Assembly (NCBI GenBank): GCA_002068775.1 | Contig: MWAX01000160.1 | Location: forward strand, 1 to 15,773 | Source of the DNA: Actinobacteria bacterium ADurb.Bin346 | Lineage (GTDB): Bacteria > Actinomycetota > Humimicrobiia > Humimicrobiales > Humimicrobiaceae | DNA length: 15,773 nucleotides | Direction of reading: 5' to 3' | In this document: positions 1 to 6,270 of the stretch, piece after piece | How positions within the stretch are numbered: the first letter of the stretch is position 1 | How the letters are laid out: every line of letters starts with the position of its first letter | Translations under genes and position numbers: made by a program | The notes under the pieces: model-generated | Told to the model about the DNA's origin: nothing | Database searches by the model: none | The model's input: only the letters and a program-made list of their open reading frames with translations

Positions 1-105
1 TTTATAATTGACAGCTCACCTACAGATAAATCCGACCAGAGAAATTACCACTGGCATATAGAAATATTACCAAGGTTGACCACAAGAGCAGGTTTTGAAA
101 TATAA
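1..105 (+). CDS. GalT-type HIT nucleotidyltransferase, C-terminal end only (partial)
   Basis: An open frame enters from the left edge in frame 1 and stops at TAA 103-105. Its 34 visible residues contain YHWHIEILPRLTT followed by AGFEI. This matches the C-terminal half of galactose-1-phosphate uridylyltransferase-like proteins, where an HxH pair helps bind metal and is followed by a proline and a GFE-type strand. Known members of the family transfer nucleotidyl groups to sugar-1-phosphates in the cytoplasm (Leloir-type pathway). The protein stops right after GFEI, whereas most relatives continue for some 20-40 residues. I see no continuation of the family pattern in other frames after the stop. 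The family call rests on a short motif, so the exact substrate is unknown. Confidence 0.7.
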   Translation, partial: FIIDSSPTDKSDQRNYHWHIEILPRLTTRAGFEI

Positions 106-156
106 GCAAATATAAAACTATTAGAATTTCTATAAAATGATTAATAATAATTTATA

Positions 157-185
157 TTGACAACCTTGTATATATATGTAAATAT
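157..185 (+). promoter_or_regulatory. candidate sigma-70/A promoter of the amidase gene
   Basis: A perfect TTGACA at 157-162 is followed 16-17 bases later by an AT-rich -10-like stretch (TAAATA/AAATAT at 179-185). The -10 match is only moderate. It lies in the 174-base gap between the GalT-like stop and the amidase ATG, and nothing else gene-like is seen there. A short ATATTA-N5-TAATAT dyad lies just downstream (about 183-199). Confidence 0.5.
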
Positions 186-279
186 TAATTACTAATATAT
201 GTTGTAATAAACAGTAGTAAAAACTTTGCATTGTGAGCGTTTAGACGCCACAAAAAAACGCAGTAAGCATGTTGAACAA

Positions 280-2046
280 ATGAAGAATAAAATAATAATA
301 AAATGCTTTCGCAGCCTCAGGAAAGTTGCTTTTTTAATTTTCCTCTCTATCGCTGTCTTAGCTTCTTCTTTTATATTCCCGGACATAAAATATATTTTTG
401 CAGATGACAATTCAAATATAACTATTTGCATAGATCCAGGTCATGGCGGCAGAGATGTGGGGGCAATAGGGCCGTCAGGATTACTGGAAAAACATGTGAA
501 TTTTGACATAGCAACAAGATTAAGAGACAAACTTGTAGGCTCTGGATTCAGGGTAATAATGACACGGGAGGATGACACTCAAAAAAGTCTTGAGGAGATT
601 GTAAATTTTGCAAATTCAAATAATTCGGATATTTTTATAAGTATTCATAACAATTCCCATACATCCCGTGAAAAATGCGGGACTGAAACTTTTTATTACG
701 GCGGTTCTCCCGGCGGGTCACAGCTTGCAGGCTGTATAAATGCAAGGACTATAGATCAGATAGGCACTTTAAACAGAGGAGTGAAATCCGCTAACTATAC
801 ACAATTGAGACTCACAACGATGGCATCAGCTCTAATTGAGGGCGCTTTTATATCAAATCCTGAAGAAGAGGCAAAATTAAATGACGCTGGTTACAGGGAC
901 AGGATTGCGACAGGCATTTATAACGGTATTATTGATTATCTTAACAAATACAGGCAGGATTTAATAACAGGAAAAAGAGTTGCTTCTGCTCAGTCGTTTG
1001 TGCGGCAGGTATATATTAGAAGCCTTGTCATAGAGCCCGACCAGGCAACTGTAGATACCTGGGTAAACAAGCTGGTTGCCGGCAAGATATCACATGCCGA
1101 CTTTATTAAGACAATAATTACAAGCCAGCAGTTTGCAAACAGGAAACTGGATGATAATCAGTATATAAATCTTTTGTATTCAGTAGTGCTAGACAGGAGC
1201 CCTGACACCAAGGGAGCTGCTGCATGGCTTTCCCAGTTAAAATCGGTTAACCGGACTGCAGTGCTGAATGCTTTCCTTTCTTCAGATGAATTTAAGGCAC
1301 TTATCAATCAGTACAGTCTTTATGGCTATAGAAATAAAGTTACGCTTGAAAATTCTGCAGGCAATGTCTCATCCGGCCAGCAACAGCAGGTAATGCCTGG
1401 CACTGGTCTTATACTGTCTTTCCTGAACGGTGTCGGCATCAGGGGCATAGCGGCTGGTGCTTCCCGCATTTTTACGGGCTTAAAAGATGCAGATGGCAAT
1501 AATAAATACCGGATATATAAAATTATTGATGCGGATAGCTACAATTATGCAAACACTCTTATTATCTGTAAATCTGACAAAAAGGAACTCACAGATGCTG
1601 CAAAAGAAATTCAGAATATTTTAAAGACCGGAATGATTCAAGTGCAAAAAGGAAATGGCCAGTACTCCGATGTTGTGGTAATAATAGGAAAGGATTTTTC
1701 ATTAAACGCCGCTTCTTCGAGCTCGACAGGAAACAGCGCTGAAAATACCGGACTGATACGCATTAATATTTTAAACGGCAGAGGGACCCAGGGCATTGCA
1801 GCGAGCGCAAAGACAAAAATTGAATCAAGTCTTAATAAAGATAAAACTGTCATTAAAGTGACTGAAACAAAAAATGCAGACAGCTTTAACTATAAGAATA
1901 CAAAAATAATAATATTTACATCAAAGCCAGGTGTCGAAGATACTGCAAATAACCTGAAAAAGATGTTTGGGAAAGGTGAGATTACCTGGTCAAATAATAA
2001 TCCGGATAATGTTGACATAACAATTATCATTGGGGCAGATTATTGA
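280..2046 (+). CDS. exported N-acetylmuramoyl-L-alanine amidase with DUF4214 and two LytR_C domains
   Basis: This is a zinc amidase that cleaves the bond between N-acetylmuramic acid and the L-alanine of the peptide stem, acting outside the membrane. Numbered from ATG 280 (588 aa), residues 1-44 form a signal peptide: a basic start, a hydrophobic run (AFLIFLSIAVLASSFIF) and a likely cut near IFA/DD. Amidase_3 follows, with DPGHGG (H55), E70 in LLEKH, H123 in SIHNN and catalytic E187 in IEGAF, so all zinc and catalytic positions are present. A DUF4214 repeat domain spans about 238-347, then two LytR_C domains at about 377-478 and 492-588, each opening with a FLNG or ILNG strand. An in-frame TTG at 226 would add 18 residues ahead of the basic region. 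Neither start has a clear ribosome-binding site. ATG 280 gives the more normal signal peptide. The domain calls are by eye. The role (growth, division or sporulation) is not shown. Confidence 0.9.
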   Translation: MKNKIIIKCFRSLRKVAFLIFLSIAVLASSFIFPDIKYIFADDNSNITICIDPGHGGRDVGAIGPSGLLEKHVNFDIATRLRDKLVGSGFRVIMTREDDTQKSLEEIVNFANSNNSDIFISIHNNSHTSREKCGTETFYYGGSPGGSQLAGCINARTIDQIGTLNRGVKSANYTQLRLTTMASALIEGAFISNPEEEAKLNDAGYRDRIATGIYNGIIDYLNKYRQDLITGKRVASAQSFVRQVYIRSLVIEPDQATVDTWVNKLVAGKISHADFIKTIITSQQFANRKLDDNQYINLLYSVVLDRSPDTKGAAAWLSQLKSVNRTAVLNAFLSSDEFKALINQYSLYGYRNKVTLENSAGNVSSGQQQQVMPGTGLILSFLNGVGIRGIAAGASRIFTGLKDADGNNKYRIYKIIDADSYNYANTLIICKSDKKELTDAAKEIQNILKTGMIQVQKGNGQYSDVVVIIGKDFSLNAASSSSTGNSAENTGLIRINILNGRGTQGIAASAKTKIESSLNKDKTVIKVTETKNADSFNYKNTKIIIFTSKPGVEDTANNLKKMFGKGEITWSNNNPDNVDITIIIGADY

Positions 2047-2099
2047 TGACAATGATAATCCCCATAAGCATGCCATTATATAAATCACACATAAATCAC

Positions 2100-2128
2100 T
2101 TGACATATAGATACTGTAATAGTATCAT
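2100..2128 (+). promoter_or_regulatory. strong promoter with Rrf2-type operator over the -10
   Basis: TTGACA at 2100-2105, a 17-base spacer, and TATCAT at 2123-2128 (5 of 6 matches to TATAAT) form a near-ideal housekeeping promoter for the lipoprotein/nuclease pair. A palindrome GATAC-TGTAATA-GTATC occupies 2110-2126, covering the spacer and part of the -10, a typical repressor position. The same arrangement stands in front of the Rrf2 gene at 6015-6043. The inferred leader before the ATG at 2234 is about 95-100 bases and shows no convincing structured RNA. Confidence 0.75.
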
Positions 2129-2233
2129 TCACTCCAGTTATTTCATATTAAACAGTACTTTTTTTAAAAAGACGGTAAATATGGGATACAAAAAATAATT
2201 TATACAAAAAACATTGCAAAAAGAGGTACAAAA

Positions 2234-2650
2234 ATGAAAATGTCTGTATTGAAAAAAATCATCTTAATAGCAGTTGCACTTGCCATAACAGTTTTCATGC
2301 TTACTGGGATTGCAGGGTGCAGCAAGGTGTCCAGCGTCACAACTCCAATTACTGAAAATATATTAGCTGGTTTAAATGCCAGGGATTATTCAGTTTTTTC
2401 TAAAAATTTTGACGATAGGTTAAAATCAGAGCTTTCAGAAGACAATTTTGATGAGCTGCTTGCAGCAGTTGATGAGGGATACGGGACTTATAAAGAAGGC
2501 ACATTGAAATTCCAGGGTTTTAATATTGAGAATAATATAACAACAGCAAATTATATTGCAGATTTTACAAAGAAATCAGGGACACAGGTCCAGACGATTA
2601 TACAGAAGTCAGGAAACAGTGTTCTGGTTGTAGGATTCTGGATAAAATAG
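2234..2650 (+). CDS. small lipoprotein, DUF3887-like
   Basis: The 138-aa product starts with a lipoprotein signal: MKMSVLKK, a hydrophobic stretch and the lipobox IAGC, placing the lipidated cysteine at residue 29. The mature part begins with a helix resembling DUF3887 proteins (ILAGLNARDY, then a phenylalanine-rich FSKNFDDRLKSEL segment) and ends in beta strands. DUF3887 has no established biochemical function. It is usually found as a secreted or membrane-anchored small domain. An AGAGG ribosome-binding site at 2222-2226 lies 7 bases before the ATG, which fixes the start. The nuclease gene follows after 9 bases, so the two are almost certainly co-transcribed from the Rrf2-type operator promoter. 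Confidence 0.8.
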   Translation: MKMSVLKKIILIAVALAITVFMLTGIAGCSKVSSVTTPITENILAGLNARDYSVFSKNFDDRLKSELSEDNFDELLAAVDEGYGTYKEGTLKFQGFNIENNITTANYIADFTKKSGTQVQTIIQKSGNSVLVVGFWIK

Positions 2651-2659
2651 AGTTAAGTT

Positions 2660-4087
2660 ATGTATCTGTCTTTTTATGGCGCGGCAAGGGAAGTGACTGG
2701 CAGCTGTTACTGCATTGAAATAAACAGGAAGAAAATACTTGTAGACTGCGGGTTGCAGCAGGGTCTTGATGAAAAGGATAACCAGGAGCTTCCATTTGAT
2801 GCAAAAGAAATAGATGCCGTAGTGCTGACGCATGCTCATATAGACCACAGCGGAAGGCTGCCCCTGCTCGTAAGAGAAGGGTTTAAAGGGAGAATATATT
2901 CGATTTTAGCAACATGCAGGCTTGTATCAATTATGCTGCGCGATAGCGCAAATATCCAGGAAAATGATGCTGAATGGGAAAATAAGCAACTTAAAAAAAC
3001 AAATACTTTTAAAAAAATAAAACCGCTTTATACCCAGGCTGATGCTGTGGAAACCATCAGGCGCCTGGTTCCATGCAATTACGAAAAGACTTATAAAATA
3101 ACCCCGGAAGTAAGTGTCAACTTTGTGGATTCAGGGCATATACTCGGGTCAGCATCAGTTGAAATTTTTCTTGAAGAGGGGCCATTAAAAAGAAAATTAG
3201 TTTTTTCCGGCGATATTGGAAATATAGATCAGCCCATAATAAAGGATCCCCAATATATAAAACAGGCAGATTATGTTGTTATGGAAGCAACTTATGGCGA
3301 CAGACTGCATGAAAGAAGCCATGATTTTACAGCAGACCTTGCAAAAATCATCGACGAGACTCTCAACAGAAAAGGTAATGTAATAATTCCGGCATTCGCA
3401 GTCGCCAGGACACAGAGTGTTTTATACATGCTTCGTGAAATAAAAGAAAGAAAGCTTGTTAAAAAAACTGATTTCAAAGTTTATGTGGACAGCCCGCTTG
3501 CTGCTGAAGCTACTGACCTTTATGATGATGACTTAATTCTTTATGCGGATGAACAGACAAGAGAAATCATGAAAAAAGGCTTTAATCCCATTTCTTTTCC
3601 CGGGCTTCATTTCACTGCCTCTGTTCAGGAATCAAAAGCCCTAAATTATGACAAGACCCCGAAAGTAATAATCTCATCAAGCGGCATGTGTGAAGCTGGC
3701 AGGATAAGGCATCATTTAAAAAACAATCTTGGCAGAAGCGAATGCTCAATTATCTTTGTCGGGTTTCAGGCACAGGGGACACTGGGCAGGTTGCTGATTG
3801 ACGGGGCAAAGTCTGTAATGATATTTGATGAAGAAATACCGGTGCTTGCCAGGATTTATGATTATTCTGGACTATCAGCACATGCAGATAAAAACGGGCT
3901 GTTAAACTGGGTGAGATGCTTTGAAAAAAAACCCGATATTGTTTTTATTGTGCATGTCGATAAGGATGTTTTTAAAGGATTTATAGAAGAACTGGAGAGA
4001 GAAGGATTTAATGCCACTGCGCCACTTTATAAATCCACGTATGATTTAAGCGACGGCAGAGTTATTTCAGAGGGTATTGAAGTTTAA
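2660..4087 (+). CDS. beta-CASP metallo-beta-lactamase-fold ribonuclease (YSH1/CPSF73-like)
   Basis: This 475-aa protein is full length for the bacterial beta-CASP family, whose studied members are zinc-dependent RNA endo- or exonucleases of the cytoplasm. It opens with GAAREVTGSCY. The metal ligands are all visible: HAHIDH (H58, H60, D62, H63), H160 in DSGHILGSAS, D185 in FSGDIGN and H408 in SGLSAHAD near the C-terminus. The beta-CASP insert starts at MEATYGDR (E209), and the SSSGMCEAGRIRHH and GFQAQGTLGRLL segments are typical. The C-terminal RMMBL motif, usually HGE-like, reads HVDKD (H432), a small deviation. No good ribosome-binding site precedes ATG 2660, but it lies only 9 bases after the lipoprotein stop, suggesting translational coupling. 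It converges with the next gene with only 6 bases between them. The RNA target is unknown. Confidence 0.92.
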   Translation: MYLSFYGAAREVTGSCYCIEINRKKILVDCGLQQGLDEKDNQELPFDAKEIDAVVLTHAHIDHSGRLPLLVREGFKGRIYSILATCRLVSIMLRDSANIQENDAEWENKQLKKTNTFKKIKPLYTQADAVETIRRLVPCNYEKTYKITPEVSVNFVDSGHILGSASVEIFLEEGPLKRKLVFSGDIGNIDQPIIKDPQYIKQADYVVMEATYGDRLHERSHDFTADLAKIIDETLNRKGNVIIPAFAVARTQSVLYMLREIKERKLVKKTDFKVYVDSPLAAEATDLYDDDLILYADEQTREIMKKGFNPISFPGLHFTASVQESKALNYDKTPKVIISSSGMCEAGRIRHHLKNNLGRSECSIIFVGFQAQGTLGRLLIDGAKSVMIFDEEIPVLARIYDYSGLSAHADKNGLLNWVRCFEKKPDIVFIVHVDKDVFKGFIEELEREGFNATAPLYKSTYDLSDGRVISEGIEV

Positions 4088-4093
4088 GGTTTT

Positions 4094-4522
4094 TTATTTT
4101 TTTCCTGAAAGCCAGGAATCCCAGGCAGTTTTCCTGTAACTGTTTTTCTCTGCATTTACCAGCCAGACCTCCAGCTCCGGAAAAGTTTTTGATATCCTTT
4201 CCCAGGCAACTTTATAAATCCTTGCCTTTACAGATAGAAGTTTTTTTGATTTTTCAGGAACTGCAATGACAATCTTGCTGCAGTCTTTATTGTTCAGGCG
4301 TGAAACTGCCTGGAAAAAAACCTGGCAGAACCTGGATGATTTTTCCAAAGGTAAGTCCTCAAGATCTGCTATTTCAATGTAAATAACCTTACCACCCTTT
4401 GCAGCTTTGATATCAGGACCCAGCATTGCAAGGCCTTTTTTACTTTTAAGGCTGTAACCTTCATTTTTTAAAAGCTCCCTCAGGCAGTTTTCAATATCCG
4501 TGTTTATTGTCCCTGTAGTCAT
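4094..4522 (-). CDS. hypothetical protein, possibly a degenerate PD-(D/E)XK-type fold
   Basis: I do not recognise this 142-aa soluble protein. It has no signal or membrane segment. After an N-terminal helix (residues 6-22), residues 34-52 read LGPDIKAAKGGKVIYIEIA. This resembles the PD...ExK core of nuclease-like folds (D37, E50), but the expected lysine after the acid is alanine (A52), so nuclease activity would be doubtful. A following helix with QVFFQAVSRL and a strand (KIVIAVP) would fit the same fold. The start chosen is ATG 4520-4522, because GGAG (plus strand CTCC 4530-4533) lies 7 bases upstream. An in-frame ATG 21 bases further out has no such site. It is downstream of the Gmad2 lipoprotein on the same strand (66-base gap), so co-transcription is likely. 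Confidence 0.65.
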   Translation of the reverse strand: MTTGTINTDIENCLRELLKNEGYSLKSKKGLAMLGPDIKAAKGGKVIYIEIADLEDLPLEKSSRFCQVFFQAVSRLNNKDCSKIVIAVPEKSKKLLSVKARIYKVAWERISKTFPELEVWLVNAEKNSYRKTAWDSWLSGKK

Positions 4523-4588
4523 TGTTTTGCTCCGAAAATCCATTAATAAAAAATTTTAAATTCCGGTGATATTTGAATCAGCTATTTT

Positions 4589-5416
4589 TTAACTGTTTTC
4601 AACTATTTCCTGGTAAATAATAGCCCTGGCAGTGCCATCAGCCTGAAATATTATACCTATTTCACTTCCAGCAGCAATGTCTTCAAGCGATATCTCGCTG
4701 ATTATTTCTTTTTCTTCAGGGCGCTTAAGTATTATTTTTATTATTTTACAGTCTCCAGACAGAGTGACTTCAGGTGATATGATTTTCTCATTAGGCTCAT
4801 TTATAAGCTGTTCAACAATTATTCTGTTATTTGACAGGTCTACTTGTTTAAGAATTGCTCCTGCAAAATATTCTCCTTTTGAAGGATCTGTGTCTTTGAC
4901 AACTTTATTATCAATCGCAAATTTCACAGGTATTTCAATGCTCGCATCATTTTCCGGCAACCCCGAAGGATTATCTTTTTCAAGGATAAGCGTGCCGGTC
5001 TCTGTTTTTGGAGTTTCAAAAATAAGTTCTGAAAAGAATGGGACGAAATCCTCTGTCATCCATTCACCCTGTGCCTGTGCATAATAGACTGCCAGAGTCT
5101 CACCCTCAGAGTCAATAAGCCTTACAGGAAAGCTTGCTTCAAAATACCACGCTCCTCTTGCTTCCCCCTTGATTAAAAGCGGGCTTGCAACAGTGTCGCC
5201 TTCTTTTGGAGAAATGACTCCTATCATATTTTCGACAGGCTCTTTTACGCTTTGAGCCGATTGTGCTGTTGTCCCGAATGGAAAAAGTGAAGTTTCAGTC
5301 TGCGTTTTATCTGCGGGCTGTACAATGTTAAAGCATGAACTCAATATTATGCTTAAGATAAAAACTATGATAATAAAAAGTATGGAGATATATTTTTTTA
5401 CTGCTTTTTCTTTCAT
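4589..5416 (-). CDS. lipoprotein with Gmad2 immunoglobulin-like domain
   Basis: The 275-aa product starts MKEKAVKKY and then has a long hydrophobic segment ending in the lipobox ILSSC, with the lipidated cysteine at residue 28. After a linker rich in Gln, Thr and Ser, residues about 65-166 match the Gmad2 domain: IGVISPKEGDTV, LLIKGEARG and a tryptophan-containing strand. This bacterial surface domain is often found in spore- or wall-associated proteins, and its ligand is not known. Residues 167-275 form a second beta-rich part that I do not recognise. The ATG at 5416 is preferred because AAAGGTG lies 6 bases upstream. A GTG 9 bases further out overlaps that site. It lies 147 bases downstream of the Rrf2 gene on the same strand, with a 12-bp tandem repeat in between. 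Confidence 0.85.
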   Translation of the reverse strand: MKEKAVKKYISILFIIIVFILSIILSSCFNIVQPADKTQTETSLFPFGTTAQSAQSVKEPVENMIGVISPKEGDTVASPLLIKGEARGAWYFEASFPVRLIDSEGETLAVYYAQAQGEWMTEDFVPFFSELIFETPKTETGTLILEKDNPSGLPENDASIEIPVKFAIDNKVVKDTDPSKGEYFAGAILKQVDLSNNRIIVEQLINEPNEKIISPEVTLSGDCKIIKIILKRPEEKEIISEISLEDIAAGSEIGIIFQADGTARAIIYQEIVENS

Positions 5417-5449
5417 TGATTTCACCTTTCATTTTTACATTTTTGCCGC

Positions 5450-5485
5450 ATTTATTATTATATTTATTATTATATTTATTATTAT
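5450..5485. repeat. three perfect copies of a 12-bp tandem repeat
   Basis: The unit ATTTATTATTAT occurs three times without a mismatch, directly upstream of the Gmad2 lipoprotein. Read on the minus strand, the direction of that gene, each copy together with the next base gives one TATAAT hexamer (plus-strand ATTATA at 5457-5462, 5469-5474 and 5481-5486). No good -35 lies 16-18 bases upstream of any of them, so promoter activity is uncertain. Confidence 0.85.
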
Positions 5486-5563
5486 AATTCGCACCGCTGC
5501 GCATAATTTGCAGGGTGGCATATTTCTTTTAATACAATGCAGTAAGTTTAAACTGCCTGATAT

Positions 5564-5965
5564 TTAACTCTTTATAAGGGATGCAAGAGTGATGTCCTTA
5601 AGCTTGCTTTCGACAATGGATTCAATTTTATCTATCTTTGTCTTTAAAACACAGTCATTAATATTGGGGCATATATCTTTTTTAAAGAGGCATTCACTTA
5701 ATTTAAACTTACTCTGGAATATTTCCATAATATCTGTCAGGCAAATAGAGCCGGGTTTTTTTGCCAGTTCAAACCCGCCATTTTTTCCTTTGCGGGAGTT
5801 CAGTATGCCTCCAAGGCTTAACATCTGCAGGATTTTTCTTAAGAATGGTTTTGGGACATCAAGCTCTTTGACAAGCTCAGTGATAGTTATTATCCTGCTG
5901 CTGTTTTTTGCTATATAAGTCAGCGCTCTAATTGAATAATCAGTGTCACGTGTTATAAGCTTCAT
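5564..5965 (-). CDS. Rrf2/IscR-family transcriptional regulator
   Basis: The 133-aa length and the start MKLITRDTDYSIRAL are typical of the Rrf2 family of winged helix-turn-helix repressors. The recognition part is visible (ITITELVKELDVPKPFLRKILQ), as is the wing (SRKGKNGGFELAK). Three cysteines (C92, C99, C105) stand in the loop where IscR, NsrR and RirA bind an iron-sulfur cluster. Their spacing is C-X6-C-X5-C, one residue longer in the first gap than IscR. C75 is a fourth cysteine. Cluster sensing of iron, oxygen or nitric oxide is therefore plausible but not proven. No clear ribosome-binding site precedes the ATG. The promoter carries a palindrome also found before the lipoprotein/nuclease operon, so autoregulation and control of that operon are inferred. 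The Gmad2 lipoprotein lies downstream on the same strand. Confidence 0.92.
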   Translation of the reverse strand: MKLITRDTDYSIRALTYIAKNSSRIITITELVKELDVPKPFLRKILQMLSLGGILNSRKGKNGGFELAKKPGSICLTDIMEIFQSKFKLSECLFKKDICPNINDCVLKTKIDKIESIVESKLKDITLASLIKS

Positions 5966-6270
5966 TTAAACAATAAGGCATTAAAAATTTATAAAAATAA
6001 TCAAATCGCAAAATAATGATACATTATTAGTATCATTTGTCAATATGCCCTTATGCACTTGTCATTTACTTTTTAAAAGCAAGCCGTTTTTTCAATTTCT
6101 GATTTATCCAAAGCGAACACCTTTAAAAGCTATGATCTTAAACCAAAAAGAAAGACACCGGGACTGTGGTAAAGTAGCATTTATTAGCACTATTACGGCA
6201 AGATGGTAAAATTGTATGTGAAGTGCTTTTTAAAGTTTTTACCTGACAGTAAAATTATTTAAATAAATTT
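5966..6270. other. 305-base intergenic region between Rrf2 and the membrane protein
   Basis: Apart from the Rrf2 promoter/operator at 6015-6043 I find no gene here. No good TTGACA/TATAAT pair points toward the gene starting at 6271; TATGAT at 6131-6136 has no matching -35. A 7-bp inverted repeat GGTAAAA/TTTTACC (6205-6211 and 6237-6243, loop of 25) is the only notable structure before the next gene. No tRNA or known riboswitch core could be recognised. Confidence 0.5.
6015..6043 (-). promoter_or_regulatory. Rrf2 gene promoter with 23-bp operator palindrome
   Basis: On the minus strand, TTGACA (plus-strand TGTCAA 6038-6043), a 16-base spacer and TATCAT (plus-strand ATGATA 6016-6021) form the promoter. 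A perfect palindrome AATGATAC-N7-GTATCATT fills 6015-6037, between and over the two boxes. Its core GATAC-N7-GTATC is identical to the one at 2110-2126. The ATG of the Rrf2 gene is about 50 bases downstream. Confidence 0.75.

Noticed and set aside
226..279. TTG start adding 18 residues to the amidase
   Set aside because: It has no ribosome-binding site, and the added residues lengthen the region before the signal peptide without benefit. ATG 280 is simpler, though not certain.
2023..2059. 10-bp perfect inverted repeat ATTATCATTG/CAATGATAAT around the amidase stop codon
   Set aside because: It is AT-rich with a 17-base loop and no T-run, and its left arm lies in coding sequence, so it is not a convincing terminator.
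2189..2206. Tiny leader peptide (MGYKK) before the lipoprotein gene
   Set aside because: It is too short, has no ribosome-binding site, and no attenuator structure is visible.
4677..5084. 135-codon open frame on the plus strand
   Set aside because: It lies entirely antisense to the Gmad2 lipoprotein, whose domain and lipobox are clear, and has no family resemblance.
5490..5510. Small GC-rich hairpin (CGCA/TGCG) after the Rrf2 gene
   Set aside because: The stem is only four pairs and is followed by a mixed AT repeat, not a T-run, on the transcribed strand.
6101..6200. Possible c-di-GMP-type riboswitch in the leader of the membrane protein gene
   Set aside because: A few GEMM-like words appear (AAAGCTATGATCT, ACCGGGA), but the paired outer stem and the tetraloop hairpin are missing.
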